DNA of 50,287 nucleotides. Source: Acidobacteriota bacterium (GTDB taxonomy: Bacteria > Acidobacteriota > Thermoanaerobaculia > Multivoradales > JBCCEF01). The stretch covers positions 1-50,287 of the forward strand of contig JBCCHV010000048.1 in assembly GCA_039028635.1 (NCBI GenBank). Reading direction: 5' to 3'. Below the pieces are notes generated by a model. The model ran no database searches and had not been told where the DNA came from. It saw nothing but the letters and a program-made list of their open reading frames with translations. The translations under genes and the position numbers were made by a program. This document shows, piece by piece, positions 43,801 through 49,298 of this stretch. Within the stretch, counting starts at the first letter, position 1. Every line of letters begins with the position of its first letter.

Positions 43801-46124
43801 GCGTGCCCGGCGACCTGCTGATCGCCGGCACGGCCTTGGCCCGGGGCTACCTCGGGCGACCGGCGCTGACCGCCGAGCGCTTCGTCCCGGATCCTTGGAC
43901 AAGTGGGGCCGAGGGCGGCGGACGTCTTTACCGCACCGGTGATCTGGCGCGCTGGCTGCCGAGTGGCGAAATCGAGTTTCTCGGCCGCATCGATCACCAG
44001 GTGAAGGTGCGCGGCTTCCGCGTCGAGCTCGGCGAGATCGAGGCGCGGCTGGTCGATCATCCGGCCATCGCCGAAGCGGTGGTGGTGGTGCGCGAGGACG
44101 ATGGCGAGGCGCGTCTAGCGGCCTACTGGGTGCCCCGCGCCGGCGCCACGCCGAGCGCCGCCGAGCTGCGCTCTTTCCTCAAGGAAGCGCTGCCGGACTA
44201 CATGATCCCGAGCGACTGGATGGCCCTCGAGGCCCTGCCCCTGACCCCGTCCGGCAAGATCCAGCGCAGCGCCCTACCGGAACCGGACCGCGACGCCCTG
44301 GCATCGGCGGAGGAAGGCGACGGGCCGCGTACCCCTTACGAGCAGATCCTGGCCGGCTTGTGGAGCGAGCTGCTCAAGGTCGAGTCGATCTCCTTCGAGG
44401 ACAACTTCTTCGACCTCGGAGGCCACTCCCTCCACGCCACCCGCCACATGCATCGCCTCGAAGAGCTGCTCGGGGTGGCGGTCAAGGTGCGCGCCCTGTT
44501 CGCCGCCCAGACCTTGGAGGAGCTCGCCTTTCTGGTCGAGGAGGCGGTCCTCGACGAGCTCGAGAACCTCGATCCGGAGACGGCGGCGGCGGAAGTGGCG
44601 GCGGCCGGTCCGGTGGCGGCGGTGGAGCAGCCGGTTCTCGACCTGCCCGAGGCGGAGGAGCTGGCGGAGCGTCGCGGCGAGCTGCCGGAAGTTCTGGCCA
44701 AAGTCCTCGAATTGCGTCTGCGTCGCGCCCTCGACCGGGCGGTCTACGGCGAGGCGATTCCGCGGCGTCGCGAGGACGGACCGGCGCCCCTCTCGTGGTC
44801 GCAGGAGATCCTGTGGTTCGTCGAGCAGCAGGAAGGAACGCCGTCGAGCATCTACCGTTTCTCGCCGGTGCTCGGCCTCAAGGGCGCCCTCGATGTCGCC
44901 GCCTTCGAGGCTTCCTTCCGGGCCCTCGCCCAACGTCACGAGATTCTGCGTACCCGCTTCGGGGCGCAAGCCGATGGCACCAGCTACCAGGAGGTGCTGC
45001 CCGATGCCGGGCTGGCGGTGCGTCAGATCGATCTCCGGAAGCTTCCGGAAGCCGAGCGGGTGGTGGTGGCGCGGCGCGCCATCGAGGGCCTGGTGGCGGT
45101 GCCCTTCGACCTCACCGCTCCGCCCCTTTTCCGGGTGGTGTTGGTGCGCCTCGAAGACCAGCGCTGGTGGTACTCGCTCCTGATCCACCACATCGTGATC
45201 GACGACTGGGGCTTCGGCGTCTACTACCAGGAGCTGGCGGCCTTCTACGAGGCTTATTCCCAGGGCGAGGAGCCGGAGCTGCCGGAGCTTTCGATTCAGT
45301 ACGCCGACTACGCCGTGTGGGAGCGGGAGCGGTTGCAGGGCGACCTGATGGAGAAGCTCACCACCTACTGGCGCGGCCGCTTCGCGGACGGTCTGCCGCA
45401 GATGAAGTTCGAGACCGACAACCCCCGCCCGGAGCGACCGAGCTACCAGGGGGCGCTGTCTTTCGAGCAGCTACCTTCGGAGCTGTCCCAGGCGCTCGCG
45501 GAGCGCAGCCGGAGTGAGGACGTCAGCCTGTTCATGATTCTCCTGGCGGGCTTCAAGCTGATGTTGTCGCAGGCCTCCGGGCAGCTCGACGTGATGGTGG
45601 CGAGCCCCAACGCCAACCGCCCCCGGGAGCAGACCGAGGAGCTGGTGGGCAGCTTCTTCAACCTGATGCTGATGCGCACCTCCCTCGATGGCGATCCCAC
45701 CTTGCGCCAGCTCCTGCAGCGGGTTCGGGAGACGGCCCTCGAGGCCTACTCGCACCAGGAGTTCCCATTCATCCTGGTGGCACCGGGCTACGAGCCGCCG
45801 GAGCCCAATCCCGGCAAGCCGCCGATCCAGGCGCTGTTCTCCTACCAGAGCGGCACCCGCGACGGCGATGTCCGCCTCGGCGATCTCGAGATCGAGTCGG
45901 TACCGATCTTCCATCACGGCGACACCGACCTCGATCTGCTGCTTTCGATCCGCGAGCACGATGGCGATCTCGACGTCATCTTGCTGCACGACATCGACAT
46001 CTTCGAGCCGACGACGGCGGCGCGTATGCAGGCGGTGCTGCGCGGCTACCTGTCGGCGATTGCATTCGAGCCGGACCTGCGCCTGTCGCAGCTCGAGCCG
46101 GTGATCTCTGGGGAGTCGGGCTGA
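34872..46124 (+). CDS. NRPS-4: C-A-T-C-A-T-C-A-T-C
   Basis: A 3750-residue synthetase, the largest in the cluster. C7 (from about 59, HHLVVDG 182-188); A7 (A3 motif from 667, A10 Lys1006); T7 (Ser1062); C8 (from 1124, HHIAGDG 1254-1260); A8 (A3 motif from 1728, Lys2064); T8 (Ser2121); C9 (from 2181, HHVASDG 2311-2317); A9 (A3 motif from 2782, Lys3129 in SGKIQR); T9 (Ser3186 in GGHSLHATRHMHR); an Ala/Glu-rich linker; C10 (from 3307, HHIVIDD 3439-3445) to the end. Codes: A7 DALWLGGTFK (Val-like), A8 DAWQFGLIDK (Gln-like), A9 DVQFVAHVVK (Pro-like), from memory of published codes. The short helical N-terminus (SSAQRDLLRRRLARNRAG) resembles that of NRPS-1. The GTG start overlaps the NRPS-3 stop. 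It has no TE; C10 is a close paralog of C3. Confidence 0.95.
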   Translation: MSAAGRDDTLVSDQPEVEQGSTAAGKSRLSSAQRDLLRRRLARNRAGIPRRQDRSPVELSLAQERLWFFERLDPGTALYNITRLLPLAGALDGAALERALAAVVDRHEALRTAFVEVDGEPRQAIAEAVEVVIEVDEVSPEEVDALAAAEARRPFDLASPPLLRARLLRLGTEDHRLLLTVHHLVVDGWSFGLLLRELGALYEAYSQGREVDLPELSAQYGDFALWERRQLDGQALAPSLDHWRRRLAGSSPEVSLPLDRQRPAESSLAGARLAFTLDDALSRALRWLAQQHEVSLFTVLLTAWGALLERYGGHSDVVVGSPVANRGRAELEGLIGFFVNTLPLRIDLGGRPSVAAALERSQRSILEDFEHQQVPFARLVEELAPERNGSHAPLFQTILALANVPRGSAGPLGSSIGDLVAIDKGRVEVDLMMLLDEAEDGLRGDLVYATELFDGATAARIVRHFEALLGAMVARPEAVLTELPLLEEDERRRLLLDHNRTTTTYPREGSLAQRFAEVVEQDPAAIAVSAGEDALTYGELADRAGRLAAELRRQGVGPEQRAGLYLQRSVEAVVAILAIVEAGAAYVPLDPELPEERLATMLADCRPALVIARRDDAGGSDRLADWNGPVLAIEDLESDAGGGDLAGQAVVADGGPPPEISGDSLAYVMYTSGSTGRPKGVAIPQRAVLRLVCDSRFMDLGPEVVFLLQATLAFDASTLELWGPLLNGGRLVIMPAGVHSLTDLGSVIADRGVNALWLTAGLFHQMVDDNLGGLTGVRQLLAGGDVLSPAHIRRVLEAHPECHVINGYGPTENTTFTTTHRVGSSAELEPSVPIGGPVSNSRVYVLDGALQPVPEGVEGDLYTAGDGLARGYWQRPAATAEVFVPDPFDDTGGRLYRTGDRAVWRPEGWLQFRGRRDGQVKMRGFRIELGEIERQLARQPEVAVAAVVARGDDAESKTLAAYLVPAAGTRLDVEALRSALRRSLPDYMVPATLTVLDELPLTANGKVDRRRLPVPTVEGSSPAVGAVTEDALEEIVAGLYGELLDLGPVPRDGDFFALGGHSLKATRLVSRLRQAFGVEVPLRALFAAPTVAALAAQVRRLLDLEAPALPPLTRAGSRSADTPLSFAQERLWFLDRLAADRAVYNLPVPLRLRGALDRAALGRALSALAERHDPLRTVFPAQGGRPYRRVLAPAAVQPTVIDLSALPAAPRDHESERVQRWRARAAFDLAAGPVFRASLIAHADDHHVALLELHHIAGDGWSLEILVRELAVLYGQETGAAEETLAPLPVTYGDFARWQRGWLAGEVLAEQTDYWRRRLAGAPPLLELPTDRPRPIQRCDQGARLPFALSEELSTGVEVLAKQLEATPFMVLLTALQVLLSRLSGQSDISIGTPVAGRRQPETEGLIGFFVNTLVLRAELAPEDSFAAAVAATRDTSLEAYGHQDLPFERLVQELSPQRSLSHAPLFQVMFALQNDAPVELSPAGMDWNIESLDVGTSKFDLMLSLVRDAAGGFRGRLEYSTELFDADTAERMARQLERLIASAVADPGQALSRLAWLDEAERRELLARGAGERPPVPAGETLLSLLSDQVHRTPLATAVIDADGRELSFRELDQRAGRLAFELRQQRVGLESVVGVCLERSADLVVALLAVLKAGGAYLPLDPDYPAERLAAMLGDASAAALILGAEVDLEPLAAANLPRLRPHQSQKDGPVWDGAGSEIPPAAAAYVLFTSGSTGRPKGVTISHRAIVNHMRWMARALPLAPDDRVLQKTPFSFDASGWELWAPLIEGATLVMAAPGAHLDPAELVAAIDEHGITVLQAVPTLWRMLLAEPTFRQSASLRRLFAGGEAFPDDLAAALRNAQPQAEIYNLYGPTEVTIDATCAAVDGSAVTLGRPIDHLHAYVLGGDLEPQPVGVPGELWLGGAGVGRGYRDRPAETAAAFRPHPFAGAPGGERLYRTGDRVRWRRDGELEYLGRLDDQVKVRGFRIEPGEVEAALEAVDGVREAAVGVRQAAAGDHRLVAWVAPAEVSPRGLRQALAAVLPDHLVPADYVTLDELPRTPSGKIDRRALPAPEADRDALGAAFVAPRNPVEEIVAGIWADVLGREQIGVEDDFFELGGHSLLATQVVARVREALGCELSLRGLFTAPTVAAMAAAVGDGDRRGFELPPLEPSTSTAPPPLSFSQERLWFLDRLLPERAAYNLPTPLRLRGPLDVALLVAAFAALAQRHEALRTALPDEAGSPVVRPLVDGEGLLRRVDLSTLPADRAEVEADRLRSEDARRPFDLARGPLFRATLLRLGGELHDLLLTMHHVASDGWSMKVLAQDLAELYSALRRDRAPRLDELRVSYGDFARWQRGWLDGALLNSQMDYWRRQLAGAPSVLDLPTDRPRPAEQSYRGDRLPVTFPEELAVAVEALARRAGASPFMVLLTALQVVLGRWARQSDISIGTPVAGRRREATESLVGFFVNTLVLRTDLGGDPSFRDALARVRDVALDAFAHQDLPFEKLVQEIDPERSLSHSPLFQVMFVVQSPEPVALEGVEIEGLEVPTGTAKFDLLIALTRHPDGFRGALEYATDLFDGATLERFVGHWRRLLTAAVEEPAQPLSRLPWLSPEERRQVVVDWNDTATAQAGEESCLHHRFASAAATFADETAVIDVDGSTVTYGDLDLRSNVLAHRLATLGVGPDVPVGICLERSAELAVAVLAVLKAGGVYLPLDPEYPEERLTFMVADSAAAVVISSAAVPDFGAAVPRLLVDDPADDPDSWGAAPPQAFADPDQLAYLIYTSGSTGRPKGVAMAHRPLANLLRWQLAASAMGRGDRTLQFASLSFDVHFQEMFSTWCSGGALVLVDEETRRDARGLATLLAEQRVRRIFVPFVALQFLAEAVEGGAPLPADLREVVTAGEQLQVNRPVAALFRRLPEATLHNHYGPSECHVVTALELTGEVNHWPALPTIGGPIDNCAMVIVDPRLEPVPVGVPGDLLIAGTALARGYLGRPALTAERFVPDPWTSGAEGGGRLYRTGDLARWLPSGEIEFLGRIDHQVKVRGFRVELGEIEARLVDHPAIAEAVVVVREDDGEARLAAYWVPRAGATPSAAELRSFLKEALPDYMIPSDWMALEALPLTPSGKIQRSALPEPDRDALASAEEGDGPRTPYEQILAGLWSELLKVESISFEDNFFDLGGHSLHATRHMHRLEELLGVAVKVRALFAAQTLEELAFLVEEAVLDELENLDPETAAAEVAAAGPVAAVEQPVLDLPEAEELAERRGELPEVLAKVLELRLRRALDRAVYGEAIPRRREDGPAPLSWSQEILWFVEQQEGTPSSIYRFSPVLGLKGALDVAAFEASFRALAQRHEILRTRFGAQADGTSYQEVLPDAGLAVRQIDLRKLPEAERVVVARRAIEGLVAVPFDLTAPPLFRVVLVRLEDQRWWYSLLIHHIVIDDWGFGVYYQELAAFYEAYSQGEEPELPELSIQYADYAVWERERLQGDLMEKLTTYWRGRFADGLPQMKFETDNPRPERPSYQGALSFEQLPSELSQALAERSRSEDVSLFMILLAGFKLMLSQASGQLDVMVASPNANRPREQTEELVGSFFNLMLMRTSLDGDPTLRQLLQRVRETALEAYSHQEFPFILVAPGYEPPEPNPGKPPIQALFSYQSGTRDGDVRLGDLEIESVPIFHHGDTDLDLLLSIREHDGDLDVILLHDIDIFEPTTAARMQAVLRGYLSAIAFEPDLRLSQLEPVISGESG

Positions 46125-46142
46125 GGGGCGGGTATCCCGTGC

Positions 46143-46164
46143 GGTCGCCGGCGGACCGGCGGCC
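46143..46164 (+). terminator. Hairpin after NRPS-4
   Basis: GGTCGCCGG (46143-46151) pairs with CCGGCGGCC (46156-46164) over a 4-nt loop, including one G-T pair. It lies 18 nt after the NRPS-4 stop. There is no T tract, so read-through into the hydrolase gene is possible. Confidence 0.4.
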
Positions 46165-46203
46165 CTGACGACATCGACGAGGAAGTCAACGAGGGGGTAT
46201 TCG

Positions 46204-47418
46204 ATGATGAAGAGGCTCGTGGCTTGGACGGCGTTCCTGCTGTGCCTGTTGGCACTACCGGTGGCGGCCGACGACTACCAGATCCTGGAGGAATCGACGA
46301 CGCGAATCGGCCGCTTCGAGCGCACCGATGCGGTGGTGCAGGTCGGCGACAATCCGGTCAACACCTTCCTGATGCATCGCCTGGTTCGCCGCGGTGGGCC
46401 CTACTGGACACCGCCGCCGCGCGGCATCCTGCTGCTCACCGGACCGCTGGCCAACCCGTTCGTCTTCTGGGAGACCACCGAAGACGGTCGCTACGGTCGC
46501 TCCTTCGCCGCCTACTTCGCGCGTCGCGGCTACGAGATCTGGGGCTACTCGCCGCGCGGCACTCTGCTCGAGCAGGGTTCCTGCGAGGCCGGATTGGTCG
46601 ACTGCTCGGTGATGGGCGATTGGGGTATCCAGGTGATGGTCGAGGACTTGACCTTCATCCGCGGCGAGATCGAGCAGGTCCATCCGGGGCGGTCGCCGGT
46701 GATCGGCGGCTTCTCCCTCGGCGGTGCGGCGACCATCGCCACCATCAACGCCCATCCCGACGACTACGCCGGCGCTCTGATTCTCGAAGGCGCCCTCTAC
46801 AGCGAGGATCCGGAGGTCATCGCCCTCAACCAGCAGCACTGCGCCACCATGGAGGACTTCCTGGCTCAGGGCTTCCTGTTCGACGGCCAGAGCTTGCCGT
46901 TGATCGGCCTGACCGCCAACCTGGCGGCGACGGATCCGGACGGCGAGACGCCGTTCCCGGGATTTCCGCCCGGCACCACCAACCATCAGGTGCTGGTCTT
47001 CAGCCTGGCGGTGCCGTCCTTCACGCCGCTCAATCAGACCCCGAACTTCATTCGCGCTGCCGGTGATCCGCTGGCCGACGTCTTCTTCTTCTCGACGGAC
47101 GCCCGTCTGACGGCCTTCCTCACCATCTTCAACAACTACTTCGACAATCGCATCCTGCGCGATCTGAACTGCAGCTTCGCCGGCGAGCGCACCTTCACCG
47201 GCAATCTGGCGAACTTCACCAAGCCGGTGTTCTTCATGGGGGGCGGCCAGTCCTTCGGGCCTCAGAACCGCGACCTGGCGAAGATTCTCGGCTCGCACCA
47301 GTGCACCTTCGTCGAGATCGAAGAGTTCGGCCACGGCGATCACTTCTTCTCCGCCGACCATCGGCGGTTCGTCGAGCGTCCGATCCGGCGCTTCCTGAAC
47401 CGCATCGACACCTGGTAA
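46204..47418 (+). CDS. Secreted alpha/beta hydrolase downstream of NRPS-4
   Basis: A 404-residue serine hydrolase exported by a signal peptide (residues 1-22, LLCLLALPVAA). Seen: RGILLLTGPLANPFVFW near the oxyanion region, YFARRGYEIWGYSPRG, the nucleophile elbow GGFSLGG with Ser171, and a His-rich GHGDH (His377 and His380) near the end for the catalytic His. Several Cys (QGSCEAGLVDC, QQHC, LNC, HQC) could form disulfides. GAGGGGG lies 6 nt before ATG 46204; ATG 46207 is also possible. It is 80 bp behind NRPS-4 on the same strand. Because it leaves the cytoplasm it is unlikely to be the missing thioesterase; maturation or degradation of an exported product, or no link at all, are the options. 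Confidence 0.8.
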   Translation: MMKRLVAWTAFLLCLLALPVAADDYQILEESTTRIGRFERTDAVVQVGDNPVNTFLMHRLVRRGGPYWTPPPRGILLLTGPLANPFVFWETTEDGRYGRSFAAYFARRGYEIWGYSPRGTLLEQGSCEAGLVDCSVMGDWGIQVMVEDLTFIRGEIEQVHPGRSPVIGGFSLGGAATIATINAHPDDYAGALILEGALYSEDPEVIALNQQHCATMEDFLAQGFLFDGQSLPLIGLTANLAATDPDGETPFPGFPPGTTNHQVLVFSLAVPSFTPLNQTPNFIRAAGDPLADVFFFSTDARLTAFLTIFNNYFDNRILRDLNCSFAGERTFTGNLANFTKPVFFMGGGQSFGPQNRDLAKILGSHQCTFVEIEEFGHGDHFFSADHRRFVERPIRRFLNRIDTW

Positions 47419-47440
47419 GAGGTTTTTCGGGAAGGGCCCA

Positions 47441-47477
47441 GCCCGCAGCTCGGCGCCGTCGGCGTTAAGCTGCGGGC
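47441..47477 (+). promoter_or_regulatory. Strong hairpin abutting the FAD-oxidase start codon
   Basis: GCCCGCAGCT (47441-47450) is perfectly complementary to AGCTGCGGGC (47468-47477), and the loop holds a second palindrome CGGCGCCG. The 3' arm ends 1 nt before the ATG (47479), and no Shine-Dalgarno sequence is present. It may serve as the terminator of the hydrolase gene or as a translational control of the next gene. Confidence 0.45.
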
Positions 47478-47478
47478 C

Positions 47479-48867
47479 ATGGATTCCGCCGACATCCGCC
47501 GCTGGCGGGCCGAGCTCGCGGAGCTGCTCGGATCCGCCGCGGTGATTGCCGAAGAAGTGCCGCCACCGCACCCCGCCTGGGGCCGGGATCGCAGCCCCGC
47601 CGGTGAGGGGCGACCGGCGCTGGTGGTGCGCCCGGCGAGTACCGATGAAGTCCAGCGGCTGGTGCGTTGGGCACGGCGGCGCCGGGTCCCCCTGGTGCCG
47701 GCCGGGGGACGCAGCGGCTACTCGGGGGGCGCGACCGCCACCGGCGGGGAGGCGGTGGTCGCCTTCGAGCGCCTCGATCGCATCCTCGAATGGTTGCCCG
47801 AGATTCCGGCGGTACGCCTGCAGGCCGGCGTGGTCACCGGCCGGCTACAGCAGGCGGCGGCCGAGCGAGGTTGGCTCTATCCGGTGGACTTCGCGGCCTG
47901 CGACCGCTCCCAGGTGGGCGGCAATGTCGCCACCAACGCCGGCGGCGTGCGGGTCCTCCGTTGGGGCATGACCCGCCGCTGGGTGCTCGGACTGACGGTG
48001 GTGAGCGGCGCCGGCGAGGTGCTCGAGCTGGGCGGTGGTCTGCTCAAGGACAACGCCGGCTACGACCTCAAGCAGCTCTTCGTCGGCAGCGAGGGAACCC
48101 TCGGGCTGATCACCGAGGTCACCCTTCGCCTCACCCGACCGGTGCAGGAGAGAACCCTCATCGCGCTCGCCGCGGACGAGCTCGAAGGGCTCCTCGCGAT
48201 CCTGCGTCGAAGCCATCGGCTGCCCCGTCCGGTGCTCGCCTTCGAGATGTTCGATGGCACCTGCCAGGAGATGATGTCCAAGGTGGTCGGGCAGCCGCTG
48301 TTCGATCGCTCGTGGCACTTCCTGGCCCTGCTCGAGATCGAGACGCCCCCGCCGGCGGTCCTCGCTGCCTGGCTCGAAGCCCTGCCGTCGGGCATCGCGC
48401 ATCGGCCCGCCGCCGATGGCGCCGAGGCCGAGCGCTTCTGGCGGCACCGACTCGAGATCAGCGACACCCTGGCGCAGCGCCACCGGGTGCACAAGAACGA
48501 CCTCTCGGTGCCGCCGAGGGCATTGCCGACGCTGCATCGCGACCTCACTGCTCTGGCCCGGCAGATCGATCTTCCTCTGACCTGCTTCGGTCACGTCGGC
48601 GACGGCAACCTGCACGTCAACCTGCTGCGGCCGGACGGCCTCGAAGAAAGCGCTTTCGCCGAGCGCTGCCGCGCCTTCGACGTCGAGAGCTACCGCCGAG
48701 TCGCCACCCTCGGCGGCTCGATCAGCGCCGAGCACGGCCTCGGCCGGCTCAAAGGAGAGCATTTGCCGCTCTGCCGATCACCGGCCGAGCTGGCGGCGAT
48801 GGCGGCGATCAAGCAGGTCTTCGACCCGGACGGCATCCTCAATCCGGGAAAGGTCCTGCCTGGCTGA
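47479..48867 (+). CDS. FAD-linked 2-hydroxyacid oxidase / dehydrogenase (GlcD-like)
   Basis: A 462-residue flavoprotein of the vanillyl-alcohol-oxidase/GlcD group, which oxidises D-2-hydroxy acids such as D-lactate or glycolate. Seen: the FAD-binding PP-loop region with PLVPAGGRSGYSGG (about 70-84), GGNVATNAGG (147-156), VGSEGTLGLITE in the FAD domain, then the C-terminal substrate domain with HVGDGNLH (372-379), SAEHGLGRLK (His419) and the closing DPDGILNPGKVLP. All family landmarks are present at normal length. The iron-sulfur partner usually encoded by glcF is not next to it. The start ATG lacks a ribosome site and directly follows a strong hairpin. The physiological substrate cannot be told from sequence. 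Confidence 0.9.
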   Translation: MDSADIRRWRAELAELLGSAAVIAEEVPPPHPAWGRDRSPAGEGRPALVVRPASTDEVQRLVRWARRRRVPLVPAGGRSGYSGGATATGGEAVVAFERLDRILEWLPEIPAVRLQAGVVTGRLQQAAAERGWLYPVDFAACDRSQVGGNVATNAGGVRVLRWGMTRRWVLGLTVVSGAGEVLELGGGLLKDNAGYDLKQLFVGSEGTLGLITEVTLRLTRPVQERTLIALAADELEGLLAILRRSHRLPRPVLAFEMFDGTCQEMMSKVVGQPLFDRSWHFLALLEIETPPPAVLAAWLEALPSGIAHRPAADGAEAERFWRHRLEISDTLAQRHRVHKNDLSVPPRALPTLHRDLTALARQIDLPLTCFGHVGDGNLHVNLLRPDGLEESAFAERCRAFDVESYRRVATLGGSISAEHGLGRLKGEHLPLCRSPAELAAMAAIKQVFDPDGILNPGKVLPG

Positions 48868-48923
48868 GGGCGGGGGCTCGACTCCCTTCCTGAACCGCCG
48901 ATCGAAGGCTCGGAAGAGATTTC

Positions 48924-48978
48924 CGGACATCTTTCGGACATCTTCCGGACGTCTTCCGGACATCTTTCGGACATCTTT
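48924..48978. repeat. Five 11-bp tandem repeats, CGGACATCTTY
   Basis: Units start at 48924, 48935, 48946, 48957 and 48968. Four read CGGACATCTT followed by T or C; the third has one change (CGGACGTCTTC). The period equals about one turn of DNA. Relative to the sigma-54 start predicted near 49052 the array lies at about -128 to -74, the usual place for activator sites. Confidence 0.85.
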
Positions 48979-49025
48979 TTCGGGCCTGATCGCCGAAAAC
49001 GCCTGTAAAACGGCGGAGGCTCCCA

Positions 49026-49041
49026 TGGCACGTGGCTTGCT
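49026..49041 (+). promoter_or_regulatory. Sigma-54 (RpoN) -24/-12 promoter
   Basis: TGGCACG-TGGC-TTGCT matches the consensus TGGCACG-N4-TTGCW at every defined position. The invariant GG (49027-49028) and GC (49039-49040) have the required 10-bp spacing. The predicted start is near 49052. It would transcribe the small secreted protein gene and the RHS-like gene. Confidence 0.78.
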
Positions 49042-49115
49042 GTAGCGCTTTGGCAAGGAACTGAATCCAGTTTTACGTTGTCTTGGCCCGTCCTTCTTAT
49101 CGGATCTCGTGGCGA

Positions 49116-49234
49116 AAGGTCGTAGGTTGCTGGAGATGCAAGACATCCGTTGGTGCCGCGACGCAGCCGTACTGGACGTACTGCGAGGAGTGCAGCCGGC
49201 GGATAACGCCGCAGATTCAGTGACCTACGGCCTT
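49116..49234 (+). ncRNA. Candidate structured leader RNA (multibranch fold)
   Basis: AAGGTCGTAGGTTGCTGGA (49116-49134) pairs with 49216-49234 over 19 consecutive positions, four of them G-U. Inside are three hairpins: GATG/CATC (49135-49147), CGCAG..CTGCG with an inner CGT/ACG (49162-49185), and CGGCG-GATAA-CGCCG (49197-49211). G-U pairs in a long stem point to selection on RNA rather than DNA. It lies within the leader made from the sigma-54 promoter. No known riboswitch class was recognised; a transcribed intergenic repeat is an alternative. Confidence 0.5.
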
Positions 49235-49298
49235 GCAGCAGAGAGCCGGTGAGAAGGACGGGCTAGAGCAGAGGGCATTTCTTGGGAGGTTGGACGTG

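Larger units (their letters stand above)
48868..49298. other. Gene-free regulatory stretch before the RHS-like unit
   Basis: About 430 bp with no convincing gene. It holds a five-unit 11-bp tandem repeat, a sigma-54 promoter and a folded leader RNA candidate (annotated separately). The leader from the predicted start (about 49052) to the next ATG is about 247 nt, unusually long. Confidence 0.7.

Noticed and set aside
13419-46124. Thioesterase, reductase or epimerase domain in the NRPS proteins
   Set aside because: No GxSxG thioesterase elbow follows any carrier, no NAD(P)-binding reductase follows a carrier, and no extra C-like domain with epimerase motifs was found. The count is 9 C, 9 A, 9 T only.
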